A stretch of 64,000 nt of DNA, taken from Edaphochlamys debaryana (taxonomy: Eukaryota; Chlorophyta; Chlorophyceae; Chlamydomonadales). A program made the translations under genes and the position numbers. Where the stretch lies: contig JAEHOE010000013.1 of assembly GCA_016858145.1 (NCBI GenBank), forward strand, positions 434,001-498,000. The letters are read 5' to 3'. The notes under the pieces are model-generated. The model was not told the origin of the DNA. It did not search any database and was given only the letters and a program-made list of their open reading frames with translations. Of this stretch, positions 12,269 through 22,900 are shown piece after piece (the stretch's first letter is position 1; each line of letters begins with the position of its first letter).

Positions 12269-12890
12269 GGCGCCCCTCAGCGACTCTGCTCCGCTGTTGC
12301 CATCAGCACTACACAAGATTCATGCTTGCTCAAAAGCAAGGCCCTGGGCCTTATCGCGGCTACTTTGCTGGGCGTCATGATGTTGGCCAGGACCGTCACT
12401 GGACTATCACAACGCGCGTATTAAGAGATGAACGGCCATGTCCGCGAGGTATGCAGCAAAGATGAATCGCGTTCCTGGGAACTCCCTCTCAGCGGCCTGA
12501 ACAGGCCTATTGGTGCGGGCGTGCCTGTCAACCGCTATTCTCTGTTGTGCAAACCATACCACTGTGTTTGTGAAAGCGCTTGGGCTGGGTTGGCAGATCG
12601 ATCGGTATCGCGGGTCAGGGAGTCCGCCGGCCCCGAGTTTCTACGCAAGACTTCTGCTCTTGCTCTTCACCTGTTCGCACTTTCAACCAGCAACATGGAC
12701 TTGGGGCCACGACTCAGCTTGCGCTCAAAATACGTGATGCCCGGCCGCGTACGGTCGACGCGACGCGGCGACGCAGTTTTGGTCGGAGTCAAGAGGGGTA
12801 CTCAACAACCCGTATGCCGTCCCAGGTATCCGTAGTTGTTGAGTCAAGCACATAGCGGTTTTGCGGTGTGCGTGACTCGGCACCGCGGTG
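12269..12890. other. Intergenic; one hairpin at 12800-12844
   Basis: Region upstream of the proposed kinase start. No coding region I can support. It holds a 10-bp inverted repeat, actcaacaac (12800-12809) and gttgttgagt (12835-12844), separated by 25 bases. Confidence 0.5.
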
Positions 12891-13510
12891 GGTCACTCAT
12901 CACGTCGAAGGTCATCCTCGTCCCCGCGGCCTGCCTGGAGGGCCTGCCCCCGCCCCCGCGGCTCGCTAAGCAGGTGTCGACATGCTTGCATGGCTGCTTC
13001 GCCTCCACGACGCGGCTCAGGGCGGCTCCTTGCCACGTTGTTCGTCCCTGAAAGCCGGGGGTCGCCCGAGCGCCCTCCGGCTCCCAGTCGGACGCAGGCG
13101 CAGCGGCGGAGAGCACCGTGCCCCTGGGTCCCGGTTGCTCGCCCATCTCCACCCACACGCCCCGGGGGTTTGACCAAAAAACAGCGTGGCAGGAAGCCGC
13201 ATCCCGGGGGTTAGAAACAGGAGTGCCAGGCAAGCGAGTGCACAAGGGCACGGCCCGGGGAACCAGCCGCCTGCTGCCCAGGGCATCCCGGGGGTGCAGG
13301 CTTCGCTCTTCGCTCTTCGCTCTTCGCCTACCCTCCCGCTCTTCCTGCGTGCCCTCATCGTCTCGTCGGCAGCCGTGCTTGCCAGTCAAGGCAAGCTTAG
13401 CATGACACAGCGCCGCATACCCCCACCGCTTGCAGCTCATCAGCGGGTGCCTCGAAGAGGCCGACACACGTTGCACACCCCCGTCGCTGACCGCTGCGTG
13501 TGGGGGCATG
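12890..13510 (-). pseudogene. Decayed ankyrin-family-like fragment
   Basis: The minus strand around 13080-13165 reads WVEMGEQPGPRGTVLSAAA followed by a DWE motif. This parallels the block at 14600-14700 (WAEWGEQLPPKGTVLASAV, then DWEAKAEFLLARGF). The stretch is interrupted by frameshifts and I cannot assemble an intact exon. Both blocks are followed at similar distance by a cgctgc(g/a)tgtgggg word (13493 and 15301). I read this as one half of a diverged direct duplication. Assignment to the ankyrin family depends on the neighbouring fragment. Confidence 0.35.
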
Positions 13511-13784
13511 GCACCCGTACCCGTCCGCAGCTCCGCACCCGATGCCTGTACCGAGCCCCTTCACCCAGCGGTGGGGCTGAACAGGCTACGTCTCAAGCCA
13601 TGACGCAACGACCTCCGCTTTCCACAGTAGAACCCAACCGCCCCCAGAAGCGCAAGATCTCTCACCGGACAGCCCCCGAGTGGTAGACGCGTCATGAGAG
13701 GCAGGCGAGAAGCCTCGCTTTTACGGTACTCCGCCCGGCGGGGTAGCGTGTCCGTTACACCCCGCCGCCCGTGACTCCCGCCTC

Positions 13785-14790
13785 AGCACCCGCAGCGTAC
13801 GGCATCACCCTTCTCGGCGGCCAGCTTGTACGGCTGCGGATGGTGTCCATGGGGCACAGGAAGCGGGTGTGACGTCAGAGAACGCCCTGTGACAACGTCG
13901 TTGCGTGCCTCCTCAAAAGCCTCCTGGGATGCCAATCCAGGAGCCGGCCCCGGCCCCGGCCCCATGACACCCCTAGGCCCCCACTCACAGGCATGTGTCA
14001 GCCCGCCTGCACGAGCCACTCCAGCGTCTCCTCGCACCCCACGCTGGCCGCGCACCATCACGTGTCCTCGTGCAGTACTGCCCTCCATGGGGGCCACGCT
14101 CCCATAGGAGCGCCTCCACCCACCCTCGCCCACGCCGCCGACCGTGTGTGGCCGGTCCACACACACTCGGCCTGGTTAGCGCGCATCAACCCGAGCATCC
14201 AAACACTCGGCCCCCGCGCGGGGCTCCAGCGCCCGCTGCCAGTCCACCCGCCAGCGCAGGACGGGCAGGCACTGGGAGCCTGCGCTGGCGGCGCTCCCAA
14301 CTAGGTGTGCTGGCCCCACGCGTCCCCGGGTGAGCGGGGTGACTGGCAGGTGGCAGCCGCACAACCTCGAGCGGGGCCCCCGCACAAGGCCCGGCTGGCA
14401 CCCCAGCTGCGCCGGGGTCCAGCATCCACCGGAGGCCTACCTGATCGCCCGCCTGGATCCCACTTCCCGGGCTCTTCGCATCAGGGGCGAAGCCGCGGGC
14501 GAGTGGCCAGTTGAGGCGCTGCAGGGCGGTGTCGGCCCGCAGGCGCAGGGTGAGCTGGGCGAAGTGGGAGTCGAAGGCAAAGCCCCGGGCGAGCAGGAAC
14601 TCCGCCTTGGCCTCCCAGTCTGCCGACGGCGGAGGCGAGCACGGTGCCCTTGGGCGGCAGCTGCTCGCCCCACTCCGCCCACATGCCTTGATGCCGCTGG
14701 AAGTCGCTGGGCGCCCGTGCCTCCCGATGGCTTTTGCAGCTCTGCTCTGCTCTCGTGTTTCTGGGCGCCGCGTGCCAGGCACACGCCCGC
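13785..14790 (-). pseudogene. Ankyrin-repeat gene remnant, frameshifted
   Basis: Several minus-strand pieces in different frames look like the ankyrin proteins common in volvocine algae: DWEAKAEFLLARGFAFD and ALQRLNWPLARGF (about 14510-14620), SAASAGSQCLPVLRW (about 14270), WCAASVGCEETLEWLVQAG ending in a stop (about 14000-14065), and PYKLAAEKGDAVR (about 13800-13840), which needs one extra base to continue as LRVLRRE. The pieces are ordered 5' to 3' on one strand, but frames change between them without clear splice sites, so I call it a broken gene. A real gene with small exons is possible. Confidence 0.45.
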
Positions 14791-14849
14791 ATGACCCCTC
14801 CGGGCGGCGGCGTGCATCACCGCCCCCCAGGCGCGGTTTGACGGCTGGA

Positions 14850-15440
14850 GCCTAGGCTCGGCCATGTGCACGCAGCTGCACTTGGAGATTGGCGACATTT
14901 CTGCTAGCAGCGACCACAGGCAACCAGGGACCCCTGGAGACAACAGATCGAGGTAGAAGAAAACAACGAAGCGAAGCGCTTGGTTGTGGCGTAGGGCGTG
15001 TTCCGCTGACTACGCAGACCTGTGGGGGGCTTACCGAGTGTTCGTCGTCGCCTGTGGATCGGGAGGGCCCGCGAGGGCACAGGGGCACGGAATCTCGCGG
15101 GTGGACAGCTCGAGGTCCTTGCGATCCCTTGTCTTCCAGAGCGGGAAGGCTCGGGTCCGGTGAGCACTGCAGGGATTCACCGCTCCTGGGGGCATGGGGC
15201 GGAAGACCAACTTGACCAAGAGGGCCGGAGGCGGGGCGTCTGACGAGAACCAACGGGAGGGGGGCGGGAAGGAGCCGGAGGTCGGACCGTGTGCCGCTAA
15301 CCGCTGCATGTGGGGTCATGGGGTCCCGCCGCCGCGACTCGCCCGTTCGCACGCGCACTTCTGTGACACCTTACTTGGATAGTCACTAAAGCCCAGCAAC
15401 TTGAAGCCCGCCTCCACATCGTTGCTGGTCTGCCTTGCGA
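14850..15440. other. Intergenic, no gene seen
   Basis: Stretch before the membrane-protein gene. Open frames are short and without recognisable motifs. Confidence 0.4.
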
Positions 15441-15459
15441 CCGGTCGCCTTTTGCAGAA

Positions 15460-18400
15460 ATGGGCCTCCTCCGCAGCCACGACGCGGGCCATGAGCGCCA
15501 CGACCCAGAGCACCTTGAAAGCCTTCTAGGAGAGTACCACGACGTCCACAAAGGCTTCCATCCCGAGAGCCGCGCTTGGAAGCTCTTGCACGCGCTGGCG
15601 TTCGTCCTCGGTGGGACCACTTTCATCTCTGGTAAGTCACGCGCATAAGGAGGCCACTGGATGCGCCAGCGCCTTCGGGCGACCGATTCGAGAATCGCGC
15701 TCTCATGCGATTCCTGGGAAGGTCGTGCCGGAGAGGGAACGGGGAAGAGTGCTGAACGCCGGAGTAGGAGTCCCCTTTCAAGCAGTGCCGGAGTTGCCTG
15801 TCGCTCTTAATCAACTCGTGGGTCCCCAGCCCCCAGCCCCTCCCCCCCCCCCGTCCCGGCCCCCCATGTCCCTCCCCAACCCGTCCCGGCCCCCAACCGT
15901 TGCTGTTGCAGGGACGGTCGCTCTGTTCTTTCCAGGCTACGACACGCTATCTGCCCTGCTCTATACGATTGGTTCCTGCGGTTTCCTGAGCGTCGATGTC
16001 CAGGTGGGGGGCTGGGGGCCCGACTGTGGGGCCCGACCCTGCACACGGCCCACGCCTGTGCTGCTTTCCCCTGTCCCACCGACGTCCCCCGACGGAGTGG
16101 CGGCTACGCTTCACAGGCATTTTTCTTCGGCCTTCAATTTGCGACGCCAACACACCGCGGCACTACGCCCCATTGTCTGCAACACCCCCCCCCATGGAGT
16201 GCTGTCCTTTGCGCATCGAGCCTGCGGGTTGGCCTTGAGCCCAGCGTGCGCTTGTGCAATGCCGTACGCTGCATTGCGCTTTGCTTATGCGGTTGCCAAT
16301 CGACGAAGTTGAATTAGTCCCTGCACAATTGGACTACGGTACGCCCAGGGAAGATAGCAACACAGAGCACTGCCCTGCCTCCCGCCTCGCACTCAGCCAA
16401 CCCGTTTGCCCCGCCCTTCCTCAGTGCTCCCACCACCAGCCACGGCGCCCTGCCCACTGACTGCTCCCACCCAAGCCCGCCCCCCCCCTGTCCCCTGCCC
16501 TTTGCTTGCTGCCCACCCCACAGGAGTTCCTGACGTTTGAGGGCGCCGTGCTGCGGGCCAACATCGCCATGTCCCTGGTGGGCAGCAGCCTGTATGTGGT
16601 CGGCTCCGTGGTAAGGGGGGGGAGGGGGGAGGCAAGAGGGGGGGAGGGGGGGGAGGCAAGAGGAGGCAAGAGGAGGGGAGGGGGGAGGCAAGAGGAGGGG
16701 AGCGGGGAGGCAAGAGGGGGGGAGGGGGGAAGGGGGGAGCAGGTGACAAGGGGGGGAGGGGGGAGGCAACAGGGGAGGAGGGGGGGAGGCAACAGGGGGG
16801 GGAGGGGGGGGGGGACGGGGGAGGTGACAGGGTGGGACGAACTGTGGGAGATGGGGAGGGCCCCAAAAGCAGAGGGGGATAGACGACGTGGGGCGTCAAC
16901 GGTCAGCCAAGGTCCCCGGCTTCTTGTGACGCTGCGAACGTGCCTACCCCTCCTCCATCCCCCTCCCCCCGACCCCCCGACCCCACTCCCCACTGCAGGG
17001 CTTCTTCCCCAGTGTGTTTGCCTGGTCGCCCCTGATTGGGATCTGGGGCTTCATCCTGGGATCTGCCGTGATCGGCATCAGTCAGGTGGGACGAGCGGAT
17101 ACGGCACAGTAGCTGCCCCCCCCCCTCGCGGCGGTCTGCACCTCGGCAGCAAAGCGCAGGCCGCTGCCTCCTCCACCCTAGCCGACCTGCTCCCGTGCGG
17201 CCCTCGGCAGCCCGCTCGCCCCGCCCTGCTCCAAGCCAGCCCCGCCACCTGCCAGCCGGACGAAAGACTCACCGCCGACCAGGGTCCCTCACTCCCCTCA
17301 CCCTCTACCCCTTGCTCACCCCTTACCACCCTCCCCCTTACCATCCTCCCCCCTCACCACCTCACCCCCTCAACCCCCCCCTCATACAACTCCCCCCCTC
17401 CCCTCCCCCCTCTCACTCCCCCCCCCCTCCTCCCCCCTCCTCCCCCCTCCTCCCCCCTCCTCCCCCCTCCTCCCCCCTCCTCCCCCCTCCTCCCCCCTCC
17501 TCCCCCCCTCCTCCCCCCCTCTCCCCCTCCTCCCCCCTCCCCCCCCCCTCCCCCAGGACATGGGTGCGCATCGGACTCGCTGGCTGCCGCTCCCCCTCAA
17601 CCCCCCTCCTCCCCTTCCTCCCCCTACCCCCCCTACCCCCCCCTGTCAGGCCATCAAGACCTACCGCATCGGGGCCACCAACACCGACGGAGCCTTCTCC
17701 CTGCGCCACCTGATCACGGACACAGACGCACGCACCTCGGCGGGCGTGGAGACGGGGGCGTGCCTGGGCGCGTGGTGAGGAGTGCCGAGGGGGGGAAGGG
17801 TTGGGGGGGGGAGGCAGGGGCAGCGCGGGTGTGGGGAGGGGAGGACAAGGAAGGGAGGGGAACGGGGGATGGCAGGAAGGCGTGGACACGTATTGTCTTC
17901 AACCCCTACTCCCTAGCTCCAACCCCCTGGTACCAGTTCATTCCCCCTACCCCTACCCCCATCCGCCCCCCCCCCCCTCAGGTGCTTCTTCTTCGGCACG
18001 TGCCTCTTCAACCGCGGCCCCCTGGAGGGGCCCGACTCCGTGATGCAGACGGTGAGATTGGATCTGGATCTTGCCGGATACTGCTGGATTCAGCACTGCA
18101 GATCAGCAGTGCGCTGGGTGGGTGCCGATGGGGTCGTGAGTGCAACCATTGGGGGGGACCGCTGCCCCTGTCCCAGCTGCCCACCGGGGCGCTGCAGGGC
18201 CGGGGTATCCGTGCTTCAAGTCTTACAGAGGAAAGCTAGGCGAGTTTGAGTTGTTGGTGCGCCCCGACTCTGGCCCTGACGGAGCGTGCGGGCTGGGTCA
18301 ACACCTGTTATATCTCTCTTTCGTGCGCAGCGCAGTACCGAGCCCTGGCAACAAGGAGCCAACGACCAATGCTCAGGGGCTTGGGTGCCACCTAGCGGGG

Positions 18401-18828
18401 GCACTGCGCCCCGTTGTGCATAAAAACCGGGGCTGTGAACAGGGCGGCGTGGCGGGGCTGGGGCTGCAGCGCCTGGTCTGGGCGGAGGGCTTGGACCCTC
18501 CGTCTACGTGACACTGCCTAGGGTTCCCCGTGGGCTCCCCCGGGGGCTCTCTCAGGCCGCTCTCTGTACCGACATACTGCCGAGCGTTGTCCAAGGCCGC
18601 ACTCTGACCTGCCTGCAATGGCTCCCCCTTCCCCAGACCTCCGGCAGCAACAAACACGCCAGTCCTCCCGCCGCTCTCCTCTTTCCCCGATCCCCCCCCT
18701 TCCGCCCCACCCCCACCTCCCCCCCGCCCCACCCCCAGGTGCTGTGGACCTGGGTCGCGGGCTCCTGCTTCTTCACTCTGGGCTCCGCGTTCTTGTGCTA
18801 CCGGCACTTCGTGATGAGGGTGGTGTAG
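15460..18828 (+). CDS. Six-helix membrane protein, probably YrhK-like
   Basis: Seven exons close exactly in frame to 240 residues: 15460-15631, 15912-16003, 16524-16610, 16999-17085, 17650-17774, 17982-18051, 18739-18828 (TAG). A hydrophilic start (MGLLRSHDAGHERHDP) precedes hydrophobic segments near LLHALAFVLGGTTF, ALLYTIGSCGFLSV, NIAMSLVGSSLYVVGSV, LIGIWGFILGSAVIGISQ, WCFFFGTCLF and WTWVAGSCFFTLGSAFLCY, about six helices. The Gly/Ser-spaced short helices and the YR(I/H) basic ends recall the YrhK family, but this rests on pattern memory only. Each helix is roughly one exon. ATG 15460 follows TTTTGCAG, so an upstream exon cannot be excluded. Introns 3 and 4 hold long complementary purine and pyrimidine tracts. 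Function unknown. Confidence 0.8.
16611..16865. repeat. Purine-rich G/A tract in intron 3
   Basis: Almost uninterrupted runs of G5-G9 with gaggcaagag units on the plus strand, starting at the donor of the membrane-protein intron 3. Potential G-quadruplex in the transcript. Confidence 0.9.
17283..17556. repeat. Pyrimidine-rich tract with (CCCCCCTCCT)n core in intron 4
   Basis: C/T-rich tract with a regular 10-bp core from about 17419 to 17520. It is the rough complement of the purine tract in intron 3; the two flank exon 16999-17085. Confidence 0.9.
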
Positions 18829-18934
18829 GGGGGTCCAGGGGAGCGGGGAGTGAGAGGAGGCAGGGGGGGCTCAGCCCAGGGGCTTAGCCCAGGAAGGCAG
18901 GTTTGAGAGGGAAGGCCCCCAGCCGGCGACGGGG

Positions 18935-18939
18935 TGTAA
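18935..18939 (+). terminator. Poly(A) signal TGTAA of membrane-protein gene
   Basis: TGTAA, the signal used by volvocine algae, 107 bases after the stop codon at 18828. Confidence 0.6.
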
Positions 18940-19906
18940 GGTGGGCTCCCATCGGTAGTGTTGTGGGCTGACCTTCTGTGGCCCTACTTGCGACATGTGT
19001 TGGATTGCGGGTATTGGGTTTCTAACACCGTGTCCCCAAACAAAACTGTTTGTCAGTCGAAGGTGGCGCGATCCTTAGCTGTCCCCCAAAGCCACCGCGG
19101 GGGCAGGGCACCCCGTGACTGAACTGCGTGACCAAGAGCGCGGGGCGGTGCAGCACTGTGACCGTGCGTTTCCATGATGAGCGTTCATGCTAGGTACCGT
19201 ATGATATCGGCGAGAGATGGGGGGGGTGAGCACTGGCTCGAAAGGCTCGACTGGAGAGGCTCGGAGGGCACGTACGGAGAATTTGTGGGGATCGGAGGGA
19301 GAGCGTGTTGTGCGCGTGGGAGACCCGCCGGAGTTACATTGAATGGGACTGCGTCGGCGGCCTGGGCTCGAACGTGGGCTTGTGGATGCAGGCGGGGATT
19401 CAGCTGTACAGGGGAGCCTAGTCGAGCCGCGTGCGGGCTTGGGCATGGGCCAGGCTGTGGGTGGCGCAAAGCTGTGCGGCGTGACCCAGACAGCGGCCCC
19501 ATGTAAGACACTCTGAATGCGTTATGCTTGCCGGAGCGTCAAGGCCCTCGAGGGGTGACTGCACGGGAGCGGCGTGTCAATCGTTGTGTGGGGGTTCTCA
19601 TGAACTTTCTCTGCACCGAGGCATGCTGCGATCCGTGGACACAGGGGCTGAACGGGGATTTGACAGCATGGACAAGGATGGCGCACAAGGGGGCGGCAGC
19701 GGAGTAGGGGCGAGGGAATGCACGGAAGGTTCGACGTCGGGCATGGCGCGGCAGTGAGGGGGGTGTCACGGGGCCTTTGGCACGCGCGCGCCAAACCCAG
19801 TGCAACCCGACGTCCCACCCTTCACCAAACGCGTTCATATACGTTCACACATGATGTACAACTCACCGAAACGCTGGTCTTAGGAGCACGCGCTAGGTAC
19901 GCAGCG
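18940..19906. other. Intergenic, VPS41 upstream region
   Basis: No gene recognised. It should contain the VPS41 promoter and 5' leader. No TATA-like box or operator that I would defend. Confidence 0.4.
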
Positions 19907-22900
19907 ATGGCTGTCCCCGAGGAGGAGACGGAGCCGCAGCTCAAGTATGAGCTGCTGGGCGGTGATGTGCGCGACATCCTCAGCAAGGAACGGATCACAT
20001 GCATGAGCCTGTCGGAGAAGATTGTGGCGCTGGGCACGGAGCAGGGCCGGGTGCATGTCCTCGACTACTCCGGCAACCAGGCAAGCGGGATTCCGAGGCC
20101 CCGAAGATTGATACCTGTACAAAGAAGAATGTAACGGGGACAGCCAGGTGGGGCACCTGGGCGACAAGGGCTCCGCGACTAGGCATGGCATCCTTTACAA
20201 CTAGCTGCTAGGCTCAGCAAGGTGGCCCGGCCTTGTAACAAATGAACACGACAAACCCTGCAGGTCCGGCTCCTGGCCGTGCACAAGTCCCGGGTCAACG
20301 ACATCTCCTTTGACAAGGAGGCGGAGCACATCGCCAGCGCCTCGAACGACTGCAGCGTCGTGGTGCGGCCGGAGGAGGGGGGAGGGAAGGTGGCATGGAG
20401 CAAGGGGGGAGGGGTGGGCGGGGCAGGGCTTTGGGGCATGTGGAGGGCAACCGTGGCACGGCGGGATGGCCGGGCTGGCGCCCTGGGGGTTGGACAGCGC
20501 AGGGTTCGGGGTGGTGGGGAGCGATGGATGATTGTGGCTTGGGTTGGGGACGAAGGGGATTGGCAGTGCAGGCAGGCAGGCAGGACACCGTGCAGGCAGG
20601 GCACCTGGGGAGGACGGTTGGTCTGGGTGCGGGACCCCGCAGAGTTGCCGCTGTCGGCAGGGCACATACTGAGAACCGGCAGGGCTGGTTTGCCACACAG
20701 CACTGCCGCCACACCCCCGGATGCTTCCGGACTGCAACACCCCACGGTGGGAGCCTGACGCCCCTCCCTTCCGCCCCGCTCCCCTGCACCCCAGGTGGCC
20801 AACCTCTACACGGACCAAGTCACTCGCCACGAGTTCCGGGGCCCGGTCAAGGTGAGCAGCAGGGCCTGGGGCCCCAGCCCGGGGTGTGTGGGCCCGGCAG
20901 GGCCCGACGGGACCCGACTAGGAGCCAGTACGGTGCATACCGGCTGCCGTGTGCATCAGCAGGTCGCGTCCAGAGCCCGCTCTGCTCCTCACTCCCCTGC
21001 CGCCCCCTCCGCCCTTCACGCCTCAACCCCGCCAACACCCACATCCCCCCTCCCCCCCCTCCGCTACCCTCACCCCCCAAAGGCGGTGGCCATCGACCCC
21101 CGCGCCGCCCCCTCCGGATCCAGCCGCCGTACATGGAGGGATCTAGCCACGGGCACCGCGGCGGGGGAGGTGGCGCTGCACACCCAGGTGCGCGCCGGGA
21201 TCTGGATCCTGGATCCTGATCTCCGGACTCTGGATCTAGCACTAGGGGGCGGGACCTGAGGTGGTCAACACCTGTCACACCTGTCTACGGCCCGCGCACC
21301 GCCGGGGTGGGGCCGAGCTACGGGTTGTCAATTGACTGGCCCACGCCCCCACCCCCACCCCACACACACCTTTTAGCTCAGCAACATACACCCCCCATCC
21401 CACCCCACCCCAGGGCTGGCTGGGTCGGGTGGACACCCCCCTGGCCGCTGCCTCGGGGCGGGACGCGGCTGCGGGGGGCGTGCTGGCGCTGCGGTGGAGC
21501 GGGCCGCTGGTGGCGTGGGCCTTCGACAGCGCCGTGTCGGTGGGTCCTTTGGGGGGGGGGGGAGGCAACAGGGGGAGAGGGGGGGAAGGGAGGAGGGGGA
21601 GAGGGGGGGAAGGGAGAAGGGGGAGGGGGGAAGGGAGGAGAGGACTGAAGGGCGTCAGGAGGAATCCCACAGGGGGAGGTGACTGCAGCTCCACCCCCGC
21701 GCCTCCCCTCCACACCGCCAGGTGTACGACACCATCAGTCAGCAGGTGATCCGCACGATCCGGCGGTACGCGCCGCCAAAGCCAACCGCCGGCCCTTCGT
21801 CTTCCGCCTCGCCCGCCGCTGCCGCTGCCGCCGCGGCAGTTGCCGCCGCTGCGCCGCCGCCTCCCGCCTCCAGAGCCGCCCTCGCGGCCGCCGCTGCCAG
21901 GCCTGCCGCCGCCCGGCCCAGCGCCGCCGGGGCAGCCGGGGGGCCCGGCCCGGGCCCGGCCGGGCCTGGGATGGGCCTGACGGGCCTCAAGCGGTGTGCG
22001 CTCCTGTTCGCCCCCGACTCACGGCTCTATGTGGCCTGGAGTGATACCATCCTGGTAGGGGTGGGGGGTTGAGGGATGTGGGGCGTTGAGGGATGTGGGG
22101 GGTTGAGGGATGTGGGGGTAGAGAGTTAAGAGGGTGAAAGGTTGGGGTGTGTGGAAGGGGGATGAGGAGACGGGGGGTGAAAGGGACGGGGGCATGCGCA
22201 GGGATGTGATTTGAGCATTTACGGCATTTAGGCGCGGTCGGGCTCGACAAGGTAGCAGGCGCCAACCACCCAGTGGTTATTTCCGCGAGTTAAACTTGGG
22301 GCAGGGTGGTCTTATCAAGACCGGCCTCGATCCGACAGCACATACCTTCTTGATCCTCTGCCGTACCGTTTGGATCCAGGTCGTACGGATCGGCATGTAC
22401 GAGAACAACGTGGGCTGGCTGGCCCCCCAGCTGGAGCTGCAGGCGCGCATGGGCAGCGAGGAGGCGGTGCTGGTGAGGGGGGAGGGTAGGGGGTAGGGGG
22501 GTAGGGGAGTGTTTGAAGCTGAGAGGGAGGGAGGGGGTGGGGATTAATGGGGGTGAATTTCGGAGCATTGGAGAGCGGAGGAAGAGATAGAGCGGCAGGG
22601 TAATGGGGGGCGGGGGGGTTGAGTTGGGGGATGGTTGGAGCTCGGAGGTAAGAAGAGGGGGAAAGAATGGTTAGAGGGGCTGTGGGAGGGGGGCGGGGAA
22701 TGCGGTGTTGGGGAGCGCTCGGATCTGAGGAGTCGAGAGGGGACGGGCAAGAAAACACATGAAGTGAGGGTGGGGACTCGGGTCCCTGGGTCCCTGCCTC
22801 ACTCGTTCAGCCTGATCCTCGCACCCATGCTACCCCCTCCCCTCCCCCCCCTGGCCACCCCAGGGTGTGTCCCCCTACGGAGACGACGACCTCGCGGTGC

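Noticed and set aside
10772..12316. 514-codon open frame on the minus strand
   Set aside because: It spans the kinase first exon, intron and 88-bp array. The middle has no family signal and contains polypyrimidine stretches before an acceptor, so I treat only its ends as exon.
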